From the NCBI GenBank assembly GCA_907163375.1, contig CAJQUW010000601.1, positions 186,001 to 250,000 on the forward strand: a stretch of 64,000 nt of DNA, given 5' to 3'. The notes under the pieces were generated by a model. That model saw only the letters and a list, made by a program, of their open reading frames with translations. It was not told where the DNA came from and ran no database searches. A program made the translations under genes and the position numbers. Shown one piece after another: positions 32,471-43,797 of this stretch. The first letter of the stretch is position 1. Each line of letters opens with the position of its first letter. The stretch comes from Prostheceraeus crozeri. Its lineage: Eukaryota > Platyhelminthes > Polycladida > Euryleptidae.

Positions 32471-34099
32471 CAACGGACATAACAACTTCCGTAAAGCGTA
32501 TACTTCTGTATTTTTTGAGAATTTTTCTAGCTAATTTACCAAGTTTTTTTACTCCTTTTTTTACCTCGTGATAACTTTTGTGTCATTTTATTATTACCTG
32601 GCTCGTGATGTTACTCTGCTTTTGTGAACGAATTAAACATAATTTGAAAAAAGTCTTGGACATGCATCGATGCAGATATCATCATTACCAGATGCGTTGT
32701 AGCCTTCCTTTTTCCACACTGTCTGTGCCATAGCTAAATTACGCATGATGATATCAGCTGCTTCGCAGCATCAGATTACTGCCTTCTAATAGCGACATTG
32801 TAATATTACATTGCCCTGCGACATTTTTTATATCATGGAGATGGAGATATGCCATCCCAGATTTAGAAGATAATGTGATTCTGATTTATTGATGGAAACT
32901 TTCGATGAAAGCGCCATGTATTGGTCACCCTGGAGAGATCCCCAACCCCGAGTGATTTTTTGATGATTTTTACGAAAAGTAGGAATAATGTGGTGAACCT
33001 GGAGGTTCTGTTCAGCCAACTGATTACTTACAAAGTGATATGTGTTATGTTTAAATTGATTTTCATTCACCGCAATTTTTTAGCGCCATCTACAAAACTC
33101 GACTACAAGACTATTTTTCACACTTTTATCATCGTATAAAAAAATCGTAAATCGTATATACCCTTGTTCTTTATTCTTAATAACCGTCTTGAATAAAGCG
33201 TGCATACAAAAGGAACAGGAATTGATCAAAAAGCATCATCACCAGAACATTATATCCTTAGCTTGATGACATCCACTAATTAACAAATTGAACCTCTGTA
33301 TTCGTGGTGCAAATGACGACGATGGAGTAATGCGTCCACTATGACACGGACTTCATTGTTCCGCCATTTATCGACATCCACTGAAACACGCCATTGATCC
33401 AAAGATTCCATCTTTGCCGATATCATGGTATATTTAACATCCACTATCACAAATGTAAGAAAATCAGCTGAGGAGGCTCACAATAGTAGAACTTGGCCTA
33501 ACAACAATTTGATGAATGGCTGTTGGGTTGTGATCTTGATATCTAATCATATTAATACCTGCAACTTATATTTCATTTCTTTTGAAATCTGTTATTTACT
33601 TTTGTATAGTTTACATATACGGCATAAAGTTTGTTGCGAAAATTCAATTTCGTAGCCGACATTTTCGCAAATCTTAACGTGCTTCTTTATGAACAAACTT
33701 TTATGACAGAGAGTCTGCGAAGTTAATTTTCAAGTCGCTAAGGGACTTTCTTCGACATTTTTCTTGATTAGTTTGATGTCGTCCAATTTTTTGTCATCAA
33801 CACTACATTTGTTCAAAGACTGACTATGAGGTACAATAAGGCGATGTCGATTATATCTTCTTTTCAAAATATGTGGCGTCAACTTCCACAAGATCTCTTT
33901 GATCCATATCAAAGTTTATCGAGCATAGAACTTAAATTAGTAATACGAATAAGAAAAAACGTTTTCGGATACCACTCTATTACTTTATTGTGCGACGTTT
34001 CGCTCACCGAGATTAATCATGCACAACGCAGCAGTCAATGCTGCGTTGAAAAAAAATATTTCTTACTATTTACTTTTTCATGATAATTCCAAGGCAAAT
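32471..34099. other. Spacer, no gene seen
   Basis: AT-rich. Short ORFs at 32828-33139 and 33826-34083 lack recognisable domains. No repeat ends located. Confidence 0.4.
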
Positions 34100-34192
34100 A
34101 TGACTTCATGTTGCGTTCTTCAGTGTACGAACAGAGTATCGAAATATTCGAATATCTCTTTTCACGAGTTGATGACGAAGAAGGAGGGCTGA
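34100..34192 (+). pseudogene. THAP-type zinc finger N-terminal fragment
   Basis: A 30-residue frame, MTSCCVLQCTNRVSKYSNIS followed by FHELMTKKEG. It has the start of a THAP domain: Cys-Cys/Cys pair, an Asn-Arg turn and the Ser-Phe-His of the C2CH site. The later Trp, Cys and AVPTIF parts are absent. It ends about 100 bp before the Penelope-like pair. It could be the first exon of a host THAP gene or a piece of a P- or Kolobok-type transposase. Confidence 0.45.
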
Positions 34193-34289
34193 GAACGAAA
34201 GATTAGAGAAAGAGAAAAGGATAAAGGATAAAACTATTCAGTCAGGAACCCATCTTAAGCGTAAGAATATTATTTCCTGGAGATAGCGC

Positions 34290-34700
34290 GAGGGGCAAAG
34301 GGACATAACTATGAAAGTTGAGGTACAAACCAGTCCATGAGGTTTCCCTATACACACTAGCATTCTGTATATGATCACGCTTCACCAAAACATCTAAAAA
34401 GGGCAAGCTACCATCAGCAGACTCGTTTTCACAGGTGAACTTCAGGTTATTGTGAGCACAATTAAAAGCAGTCAGCAACTGTTGAGAGTCATTATAGGAT
34501 CTTACAATTATGAAAGTGTCATCTACATATCTTTGATAACGAAGACACAAGTCATTGATAGAATTTTTCAAAACATTACATTCAAGATACCCGAAAAAAT
34601 TTTTGATAGAATGGGTCCTAAAGGCCTACCCATGGCGATGCTATCAGTCTGACGGTATAACTTTTCATCGAAAGAAAACTGGACATCACGTACACAAATG
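34290..34700 (-). mobile_element. Penelope-like element RT fragment (minus copy)
   Basis: Read on the minus strand it gives FSFDEKLYRQTDSIAMGRPL with GPILSKIF (the YxQxDGVAMGSPLGP block of Penelope RTs), RYQRYVDDTFIIVRS (catalytic YVDD) and then the segment shared with the plus copy. The frame changes once between the two blocks. It ends near 34298, where the inverted-repeat homology stops. Confidence 0.75.
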
Positions 34701-34913
34701 AAAATTGTGATATCTTATGATGACTCTCAACAGTTGCTGACTGCTTTTAATTGTGCTCACAATAACCTGAAGTTCACCTGTGAAAACGAGTCTGCTGATG
34801 GTAGCTTGCCCTTTTTAGATGTTTTGGTGAAGCGTGATCATATACAGAATGCTAGTGTGTATAGGGAAACCTCATGGACTGGTTTGTATCTCAACTTTCA
34901 TAGTTATGTCCCT
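34298..34913. repeat. Inverted repeat, about 190-195-bp arms (head-to-head PLE copies)
   Basis: Arms 34298-34492 and about 34720-34913 are identical or nearly so, both coding FNCAHNNLKFTCENESADGS through YLNFHSYVP. Homology decays over the next 30 bp toward the centre. The spacer of about 225 bp belongs to the minus copy. Confidence 0.9.
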
Positions 34914-35605
34914 TGCAATAAAAGTCAGGTCTTGTACATTCTTTGTATAAACGAGCTCAGAAAATCTGTTCATTGTCTACTTTAGCAGCTGAAAAGTCCA
35001 TGCTATTTGTGACTTTACGTGACAATGGTTATCCTGAGGATTTTATAAATAAGTATAACTGTACTTCTGATGTTGAACCAATGATTGGCCCCAAATGTAA
35101 AGATGTTTATATCCGTCTGCCTTTTGTCGGTGATTCGTTGCTAGGGTTGATTCGTAAACGCATTTTTATAGCCACGAAACAGGCTTACCCATCGTGCAAA
35201 CCGGTGTTCACTTATGCTACTAGGCGTATTCCTGTGTGTTCTTTAAAAGACCTGGTTCCCTTTCTGAAAAGGTCACATGTTATTTATAATTTTACCTGTG
35301 ACTGCGGAAGCAGTTACATCGGCCGAACAGATAGGAACCTTGGTGTTAGAATTAAAGAACATTTGCCTCGTTGGCTTCTTCCATGTAATTCATCAACCCG
35401 TAATCCATCCTCATCTATTTGTAGACACGCAGTTCAATGTGATTCATTTGTTGGTAATACGTTTCATCATATTTTTCGATTTTGTGTTCTTCCAGTCAAA
35501 ATGTTAAATTGCGTATTCTGGAAGCTTTGTTCATTCTTGGACGCAAGCCTGGACTTTGTGTCCAGAAGGAGTTCATCTACACCCTGCTGTTGCCGTGGTG
35601 ATTGA
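34698..35605 (+). mobile_element. Penelope-like element: RT C-terminus and GIY-YIG endonuclease (plus copy)
   Basis: The frame carries the RT end (SADGSLPFLDVLVKRD and ASVYRETSWTGLYLNFHSYV), then a linker with YPEDFINKYNC, RLPFVGDSLLGLI and QAYPSCKPVFTYATRRI. A GIY-YIG nuclease start follows: VIYNFTCDCGSSYIGRTDRN and VRIKEHLPRW, with the YIGRT and R-x-x-EH residues of the fold, and then His/Cys positions (ICRHAVQC). This RT plus GIY-YIG order defines Penelope-like elements. A small shift near 34960 separates two open parts. 5'-truncated relative to a full element of about 2.5 kb. Confidence 0.85.
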
Positions 35606-37400
35606 CAGTTAATTAGTACCGTTTTGAGTTGTGTTCCCAGTTTTCCCTAGTTGTTGTACTTCATTTCACTTGGTCGTTGCACATGAATAGAGACCACGAA
35701 AGCACTCGTGCATTACTTTCATATTACATAGTTTTGATCTTGGTGTTTATTGTTATTGGGTATTGTTTTGGATAGCTCATTTGAAAGATCATAATCAGTA
35801 GATGATTTCTATAATTACCATTTCAACAAAATATCAATTTGTATATTTTTTATGAACAAAAACTCGAAAAAATGGAGTCAACACCGTAGATGTCACAATT
35901 TTGCCATCGGAAATACATAGGATTTTGTTATTCTCTGTTTCTGAGAAGCAAATGATCTGATCCGGCAGACGCGAGGTTTTGCAGTAGGTTAGAGGTCTAC
36001 TATGCTATGTGAAAGTTCTATGTACTACCTCGTTCCCCGCACAAGTTCGCGCTAGCTCCCGGACTATATCCTTAGAGTGAAGCAACGCGATTACAAGATA
36101 AGCGGCTAACGTTTTACCTCAAATCGGCGAACGAAAATTTGAAGAAAATATTCACTGATAAAGATATTTTGGATGTGAGCGTGGCCCAATTAATGCTGGA
36201 AACGGCCCACAAAAAGTTAGCGGTCGTTCAATCCAAAATTGAAAAAGCCAGAGTAAACAGAGAAAGTTAGACAAAAAGAAAGAAACTCTATATGTTTTTA
36301 AAGTCCAACTAATCTTCAGGTCTATCTTTTCTTAAAGGAAGTTCATGATTTGAACCTTCCTGATTGTATACATATCGCTTTTCATAATTTGTCTGTCTGT
36401 TGATACAGCATTTTAGAAATTTACTTAAGTCTTGATCATTCATCAGTTTTTATATTATACCTATGATATCTGCCTACATACATGGCCAATCTAGAGATTA
36501 AATTGAAACAATTCCCTAAACGCAATTTATGTTCCCACCAAGTTGTATCAATAGACGATTTCTCTTTCTGGCGTTCAATAATTTATTCTCATATTTGATC
36601 AACTGTTTTTACTAATAATTATTCTGTAGATGTTTTCTATTCCTAAAGTTTATCTGTTACCAATATTTTATAATTATTGCTGACTGCTCATAATTTTGTT
36701 ACCAAATCGATTGTTGTTCATATTATGAAACCAACTTATTGCTAACGCAGACCGAAGATATAGTATTATTATTTTATTACACAGAGGATGCATGTTTCTA
36801 CGGTGGTTCTTATATCCAGTTTATTTTCTATGGATATTTTGCTACCATTCGAGAATTAGTTTTATTTACTAACATCTGTTGCACCATTCCTGTTTTCTTC
36901 TATTTTCATACATGTATATTCGAGATTTATAGATATCCTCAATAAGTTATCCCATGTTTTGGGGATTATTTAAAATGAGCATCGACCTATTCAGAACATA
37001 ATTGAGCAAACCATAAATTTTGACTATTATCATTTGGAAAACAAATTTAAAAAATTTTGTTGATTTTTGTAAGGATCAATAAATTTTCAATAGAACAAAT
37101 TTCATTCCCTTATTTTGCATGAGGTAAATCCTATACTTTCCGATGATTTGCTAGAAAAATCTTATATTTCTCCTGTATTTTTCGAAAAAATCCTATATTT
37201 CATTTTTTTTAGATCTAGGGTCAGTAGAGGGCTTGCTGATGTAATGGATTATTCTTTAATTATGGATATATCCTCATTTAAAAAATCATTCTGCGATGAA
37301 TGGGAATAAAATTTAAATCTAAATAAATCAATCTAGAAGAGGTTCAATATCTTAAGTACTTTGTTCACTAATTGATAAGTATGTGACACAATTCATTGAG
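35606..37400. other. Spacer, no supported gene
   Basis: AT-rich. A weak protein-like stretch near 36120-36270 (NLKKIFTDKDILDVSVAQLM, KLAVVQSKIEKARVNRES) is Lys-rich and unassigned. Nothing else recognised. Confidence 0.4.
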
Positions 37401-37405
37401 TTTGC

Positions 37406-37708
37406 CTACTTTGTTGACAAAGAAATCAAGTAAATCATTTGACAACATGACAATGATAGATATTCACGTATGTTTATCCTGCAAAAGTCATCGCTGTAAT
37501 CATATCGTGCTTTGTTTCTTGCCTGTCTATCGCACATCAGTGTCCATCCCGTCCTGTGTTTACGGGCTTCACGCAGTTGTGTAAATAGCTCATCTGTTCC
37601 CTCTCTAAATCTGTGCTTACCGGCTACGAGGAATGTTGCATTTCTGCCTGCTGATGGAGAACTCTGCCCTAAAAGTGCTATCATAATCATAAAAATGACA
37701 AACCTCAT
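37406..37708 (-). CDS. Candidate small secreted protein
   Basis: A 100-residue frame with a clear signal-peptide start (MRFVIFMIMIALLGQSSPSA), then a charged region (KHRFREGTDELFTQLREARK) with single cysteines at TLMCDRQ and DDFCRI. The end of the frame (LSCCQMIYLISLSTK) is hydrophobic and may be read-through into an intron, since GT sites follow FCRINI. It may be a first exon. No family recognised, and it has no open neighbour on the same strand. Confidence 0.35.
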   Translation of the reverse strand: MRFVIFMIMIALLGQSSPSAGRNATFLVAGKHRFREGTDELFTQLREARKHRTGWTLMCDRQARNKARYDYSDDFCRINIREYLSLSCCQMIYLISLSTK

Positions 37709-38139
37709 TTTGAGTTTATAAATGAATACTGGATCATCACGTTATTGACTGTATCAAACTCGGAAGTACATGGATCTACGGAAGCAAATGGGATTTTCTG
37801 ATGTTTGATGCTCCGTAACTCGCAAGACGACTTGAATCACAACTTAAGAATTGTCGTTTATTTGATGATGGGTGACAATCTACAAATTAAAAATGATAAG
37901 AAGCTCGTGCGCGAATCTCATTTTTTTGTTTTGATGAAATATTTTTTATTTACTGAACATACCTATCGTATATATTCGTTTATTTGTTTTTATTGTACAA
38001 ATATTGTAGTGTATAAATAAATGGAAAGTTTAGTGAAAGTGAAGACTTCCTGAGGGGGAGTCGAAAAATGGGGACACATGCTGACATGCAAGGCAGGGGT
38101 AGTCAAAAAATTCCAATATTTTTCAGACGTCCTTCATGA

Positions 38140-38890
38140 TAACCTTTTAGATGACAAACATGACTAACTGGTGTATTTCACATGGGCTCATACTTAACCA
38201 TGGCAAAACGAAGTGCATGTTTTTCTCCAGTTCCAACATCAAGCCTCCTGTCGCATCTGACTCCTTGTTATGCAACACAATGAAAATTCTGGGAGCAACA
38301 TTTCAAGTCAATATAAAATGGGACCAGCATGTAGAGCGCATTTGCAAGCTTGCGGCTCGTCGGGACCTTGAACCTTCTTAGGACCTATAAACATTTGTTT
38401 TCAAAGGAGGATCTAATTACGGTGTACAAAGTGTATATTTTGAGCATCTTGGAATATAACTCTCCACTATTGGTTGGTATCAGCAGGAAAGGAAGCCAAA
38501 ATATTGAAGCCATCAGGAAGCGAGCTCACAATATTATTTGTGGAAAGAACTCTACTTGTTCATCATTTGCTCCTTTATCTGAAAGACGTGAGGCCAGAGC
38601 CATGAAGGAGTTCAAAGCTCTTTTAAGACCTGACAGTACTCTAAACTTTCTATGTCCTCAGAAAATGACCTATTCCGGCCACCTACGGGTTTCACTGGTG
38701 AAGTCTAAGCTAAGAGCCTCCTCTTTCATTCCTTACTGTACAAATTTATATAGCAAACTATGCGTCAAATCGATCGCTTAAATGTATATTGAAATGTGCA
38801 CTTACTTCCTTTTACTTGACTCACTTGTGTAATGTTTGATTTTCAATCTATATGAATAAAGGCGCTTTATTATTCATATTATTATTATGA
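38140..38890 (+). mobile_element. LINE 3' end (CR1/Daphne-like), 5'-truncated
   Basis: Frames 38148-38381 and 38350-38781 give LILNHGKTKCMFFSSSN, MKILGATFQVNIKWDQHVER, VYKVYILSILEYNSPLLVGI and RKRAHNIICGKNSTCSS, the RT thumb and C-terminal domain of CR1-group LINEs. The stop is followed by a 3' UTR ending AATAAAGGCGC and an ATT-rich tail near 38865-38887, as expected for the 3' terminus. One frame change occurs near 38360. Confidence 0.7.
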
Positions 38891-39103
38891 ATGGCCTCTA
38901 TTGCCAAGCACTGGAAACTGCCATCGTTTAGGCACCGTTGCCATGACTGGGTCCACGACGTTCTTTTGTTTTCGATGTCCATGTCCGTTCTAATCCTCTA
39001 TTTATGACAAAGTTACTTGTGAGAAACATTCCCGTCTAGTTTAATTGCGTCTAATTTGATTGCATTCCTAACTCAGAACTTTCTGATCAAATTCAGATAC
39101 ATA
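38891..39103. other. Short spacer
   Basis: No gene seen between the LINE tail and the MITE. Confidence 0.4.
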
Positions 39104-39105
39104 TA

Positions 39106-39858
39106 CAGTAGAATTCGCATATATCGGCTTCGGCTATATCGGCGGTTTTTTTTGTCCCGGCATAATTTCCTATCTTTTCCATATAATCGAGTTCGCTTAT
39201 ATCGGCTTCGGCTATATCGGCGATTCGCCTATATCGGCGCATTTTCGCTGTCCCTGACAGAAAAAATTCGTTTATAACGGCGGATTTCCTGGAAATCCTC
39301 AAGCGATGTGTTTTGCCTAGAAGAGTCACTAGAATGACAGTATATGTGGACGCGGATAGCTGTAGATTCTGTTGGGACTATCCGATTCTAGCTATTCTAG
39401 TAGCATGTGAAACTTTGGATCTTTTACAATTCATCTCGATCATGTTTGGGGTTTGATCAAAATTGTAGAATCTAGCAGCCGAGGAAAGATAAGTAGGCTT
39501 GCCACTGTATCTCACTGATAATTCTCACATAATTAGTCTTTAATTCGACGTGATGATTGCATTGTTCAGAAAGGCACAATTTTTAGATATCTATTGAATA
39601 CATAGACACAATTACATGTGCATGTACTTACATGTTGGACAACAAGTCAATATACGTGTATGTATTTAAGTATAGCAACGCAATAATTCATGAGTCAATA
39701 CACGTAAATGCATTGTATGATGCATGGCATGATCTCAGAGCTCGTGTAGATTTCACAAAACTTCAAAATTCAGGGAGTTCGCATATATCGGCGGTTTATA
39801 TTATATTATATTTATATTCGTCTGTCCCTTGAGGCGCCGATATATGCGAATTCTACTG
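39106..39858. mobile_element. Non-autonomous pogo/mariner-type element (753 bp)
   Basis: Inverted ends CAGTAGAATTCGCATATATC and its complement ending at 39858, with TA on both sides (39104-39105, 39859-39860). The left end has several extra ATATCGGC units (TTCGGCTATATCGGCG, GCCTATATCGGCGC). No transposase coding; the interior is AT-rich. Confidence 0.9.
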
Positions 39859-39860
39859 TA

Positions 39861-41360
39861 TTAACAAAGATCGAAAAAAATTTTTCGACATAGCAATTCA
39901 CCTACAGATCTCCAAAAGGATCTTTACTTCAAGCAAGACACATGGTGTATTTTGCATAAAACTCAAAACTGCATGTACGGCCCTTTGACCTCCAATCAGT
40001 TGTTTGACATTCAAGTTAATTTAATGTCACTATCTTCATGCCTAAATAACAGGCCATCATGAAATTAGTAAAGAGATGTTTAGAACATCGAAACAGAGGA
40101 ACCGTTGTATACTCACGCAGTAAAATTTTCAAAGTCATGTATAATTGTCAAAAATAGATTTTGCAAAATAATAATTTTTTTGAAATTACGACTATTTGAA
40201 AGACTCTTTGCTTCGATATAACTGAGCTCTAGAATTTTCAAGCTATCATGACATGCACTCTGAAATATATTCTTAAGGAACTAAAGGAACTTCTACTCTA
40301 CAGATCTATATCAAAAAATTTGCTGACATGAGCTATTGATCAGCATTTGATAAATAGAGCAAAAATTTAATTCCCCATCCTCTCATCAATGGCTAAGTTT
40401 ATTCGACATTGAAAAAGTACATAAGATCAAGTACTTGTATTTTGCGCAGCGCATGTGACAGGAGAAGGAGGCTTTTTATCTTGGTACAAATCTAATAAAT
40501 TGCATCGAGTTATCTAGAAAATAATTGGATATAAAGTATAAAAACAATCATTTAAAATTAGATGCATTTCAGTTGGACGTGAGCTACATACTATATAGAT
40601 TAATGGAATTGTCATCGTTGAATTGAAATTTTTACTTGTTATGACTTGGATTTGCCGTTATTGCACTAGTAAGTGCCTCAAGAGATAGCAGCGCATTCTT
40701 CTTCAAGTGCATCTGAAATTTCACCAACGCTCCATTCATATCATACATGTTCTTCTTCTTCAACTGCATCTGAAATTTTACCGATGCTCCATGCATATCA
40801 TACATGTATGAATGAGATATTCACAAATTTCGAATAGACACGTGAGTTTAACTGGAAGCTTCACGGAGTTCCATCACCTTCCCAGATTTTTAATGTGGTA
40901 AAAGTGATTTTTTTTCTGCAAAATTAATCCTCTTTGAAACCATGGCAATGTGCTAATAGTGCAACAGTCGGACTGAGCTTCTGCACGAAACGATATGATG
41001 TATAACCTTTGCCTACGAAGAATTTGCGCGTCTGCAGAGCTCTAGTTAGTTCATCTTCTTGTCAGACAGGATCAAAGGAAAGCTCATGTAAATCCAATGG
41101 AAAACAGATTGAAGTTTTCGGAAAAATGAGATTTTATGTGCTTTCTCTGATTACGGGAAAAGTATGCTTAGACTAAAACATAATTTTTTACAGGGAATAC
41201 TATCAAGTCAGTTCCTATCATGTTCACGTACCTTTGTCTTTGAAGCTAAACACTCAGATCTAGGAAGCCTCCAGCTTGCTAAATGCAATGATTGTGTATG
41301 TCGACAACAGCGAAAAGACCAAGACGATGTAGAACATGAATGACGGTCACCTCATGATGA
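39861..41360. other. Spacer with a short tandem duplication
   Basis: Contains two copies of a 54-57-bp unit at 40696-40806 (CATCTGAAATTTYACC, CATATCATACATG). Otherwise AT-rich and without genes. Confidence 0.5.
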
Positions 41361-41370
41361 GCGATCATGA

Positions 41371-41700
41371 ATGATGATCGAGCTGCGTAAAATTGAATGT
41401 GTTCGACAATTTCAATATCCCGGCAGCCAAATCGCCGATGATGGTGATGCGGAAGTGGATGTTTGCGATAAGTTGGGCAAAACTGATGCTGTCTTCGAAC
41501 GCCTGACTCCTATATGGACCAAACGTTCCATCAGCGATACAGTCAGTCTCCGACCTTGCAAGTCCATCGTGATACCAACAGTGATCTATGCATGTGAGAC
41601 TTGGAAATGCACAGTCAATATATGCAGAAAGCTTGTTGTATTTCACCGCCGTTGAATTCGAACCATCATGCGTATATCATGGTGGGATCGCAGTAGAATT
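41371..41700 (+). pseudogene. LINE RT C-terminal fragment
   Basis: The frame gives VRQFQYPGSQIADDGDAEVD, IWTKRSISDTVSLRPCKSIV and PTVIYACETWKCT, matching the F-x-YLGS-x-I...DG and LLYGxETW blocks that follow the RT palm in many LINEs. It ends in RTIMRISWWDR. No catalytic YADD piece is present, so it is a short 5'-truncated or decayed fragment. Confidence 0.6.
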
Positions 41701-41843
41701 CGGAAGTCACGCAGATTTATAATAGCCATATGTTGTACATGCAATTGACCAATTGACGGGAGATCATATTCACACTGATCAAGGTAAAAAAAGTAATTCC
41801 TCGTTGTTTTGAGGTCGAATTTCTATTAAGTCAGTACAAACAA

Positions 41844-41912
41844 AGCGCTGTGGCCTTGTGGTTGAATGCTCGCTCTTCGTCCGGGTGACCTTGTTTCAAA
41901 TCTTGGTCAGGT
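41844..41912 (+). repeat. tRNA-derived SINE head
   Basis: GCGCTGTGGCCTTGTGGTTG resembles an A box and TTTCAAATCTTGGTC a decayed B box, spaced like a tRNA gene. It does not fold as an intact tRNA. The body downstream merges with the 0.85-kb repeat copy. Confidence 0.45.
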
Positions 41913-42029
41913 CAATCCTAAGACTTATAAAATAGGTGTACTCTGCATTCTTGTTAAATACTCAACTGGTCGCACATGCATTGTCTGGTGGCATCAGATG
42001 CAGTCTTACGCACACAGTATATTATGTGA

Positions 42030-42877
42030 TATATATGTCGACTCAAAAAAGTGCCTGCATACAGCAAAAAATTTTTATATCAAAAGATTCAATTTTTGCA
42101 GAGATAACTTTCTGCGATCTAAAAAATATTGATCAATTTTTAGGAGGCTTAATTTTTGGAAACTACTTCTGTGTTTATATACTACCGACGTGAAGTCACC
42201 ATGCAAATAGCATAAGACTTATCAGATTACAAAAGGAGTGAACATGTCATAACAAGTATTAAAGCGGAAATTGATGAAATTGAGAAGCGGAAGTATCAAG
42301 TATCTAAGCGGAAATTGATCTAGTTATCAAGGAAATTTCATGAACCACATTATATACAAGTCTTCATGGAGAAGTTGATATCTTATCACGATTCCTGGCT
42401 GAAATATCAAGTTTTTAATTCAATTTTCATCGGCATAATTTGATTATTCAATAAATTTATGTTTCATTTCTTGAATATGAATAGCAATTTGAATCCCATT
42501 TACACATTTTAAAGCTAATTATGATCATTGTCTTTGATTATGATATTTTGCTCTTTTAGTGGCAGTAGTTTGTGGTATTATCACGTTTAAGAAAATAGCC
42601 TTGTTAATGTGGATGAACAGTAAAGCAATAGTAATCCATCGAATTACTAACTTAACAAACATCACCTCTCCAAGGTTGACACGACACGCAGGATTTGTAA
42701 AATACCACTTTTCCTTCTGTATTGCTGTCATGATAAGTCAAAACAACATATTTCTCCAAAAGTGTAAAAGTTTGTATATCTCACATGTGGTGCTAGGCCT
42801 CAACTTGAGTTCATTCAATAAAATCGAAACTGCACACACATTGGGGAATTAATTAACGCTGAGTTGCTACTCTATAA
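42030..42877 (+). repeat. 0.8-kb TIR repeat family, copy A (ends eroded)
   Basis: Shares GTCGACTCAAAAAAGTGCC, ATATCAAAAGATTCA, the ACCGACGTGAAGTCACC block and the CGCTGAGTTGCTACTCT end with copies at 43798 and 46436. The left terminus is missing, apparently replaced by SINE sequence. Confidence 0.7.
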
Positions 42878-43184
42878 TAGACATCTTAAGATTGGAAATA
42901 GGAATTGATGCAATCACATCAAGGCATTGAAAAATTTCTATTCTGAAATTCATTGTAGTGCCTTGAATATCTAAAGAGAATGACAACTATTAATTCAATA
43001 AAAGACACCAATACCCTTCATTGATGCAGTCGAATGACAAGCTGATATGCTGTCTTGCTACAACATGAATACTGCCAGCGGCGTTCTGTCAATGATAATA
43101 GGACAATCAATGTCGATATTATTACAGATATCACTTACAGATGACTTCTGCCTTCATTGTCATCGTACATTTTTGTACTGTCAT

Positions 43185-43265
43185 CATGGCCTAGTGAAGA
43201 AGTTGCGAGCTCGTCTCCACCGCGGTCTTCGGTTCGATTCCTTGGTCAGGCGAGTGCGGTCGGGT
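43185..43265 (+). repeat. tRNA-derived SINE head, second
   Basis: TGGCCTAGTGAAGAAGTTG (A-box-like) and GGTTCGATTCC (a perfect B box, 43231-43241) with CTTGGTCAGG after it, as in the piece at 41844. Confidence 0.5.
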
Positions 43266-43431
43266 AATCAAAGGTGTTGGTGTCTTTTATTGACTTAATA
43301 GTTGTCATTCTCTTTAGATATTCAATATACTACGACAGACCTTTGTTTTCAATTGTAAAAAAAAATTGAAAAATTTAAATAAAGAAAATTGTAAAATTTT
43401 CCTGGATAGAAGCAAATAGATTTAAACTCAC

Positions 43432-43751
43432 GGATCTGAGGTGACTGGTGATTTTTGACGTGCTTCGTCTGTGGTACCCAAACCATGGCAAGTTTTGATT
43501 TCTGCAATAGGCACCAAGTACATCGATAAAGCTTTTCCTCGATTCTTTTGTTTGTAGTATGTCTCAGGAAGCCTCTTTGCGAATGAATGAATCTGTGAAA
43601 AGTTGACTGGAAGATTATCCATCTCGATGTTACACGTAGTACTCAAACTGTAATGGCTACCAGTGCTGTCGGTTGTCTTGTCTTTATCCGCTTTTCCTCC
43701 ACCAGAAACCGAAAATCGACCTTCGACTCCAACTGCAGCATTTAATTCTCC
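43432..43751 (-). CDS. SNTX-like gene, exon 5
   Basis: A minus-strand exon with acceptor TTTCACAAATCTTTCAG ending at 43752 and donor GTGAGT at 43426-43431. It is open for 320 bases and begins in phase 0, leaving two bases over. It carries GVEGRFSVSGGGKADKDKTT, LSTTCNIEMDNLPVNFSQIH, SFAKRLPETYYKQKNRGKAL and SMYLVPIAEI. This resembles the stonustoxin/verrucotoxin stretch where a LPKLLGxxGxKAVPVxVWLYPL block follows a YGDF-type strand. The gene must continue downstream; no next exon was found. No breaks are seen in this exon. Confidence 0.6.
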
Positions 43752-43797
43752 CTGAAAGATTTGTGAAATACTGAGAGTTCAGATAGGCAATCGTTCA

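Noticed and set aside
37406-37708. Downstream exon of the SNTX-like gene
   Set aside because: It begins with its own Met and signal peptide, and phase from exon 5 would not keep it open from the nearby acceptor.
41846-41912. Functional tRNA gene
   Set aside because: A- and B-box words are present but the sequence cannot form the acceptor, D and T stems properly; it is a SINE head.
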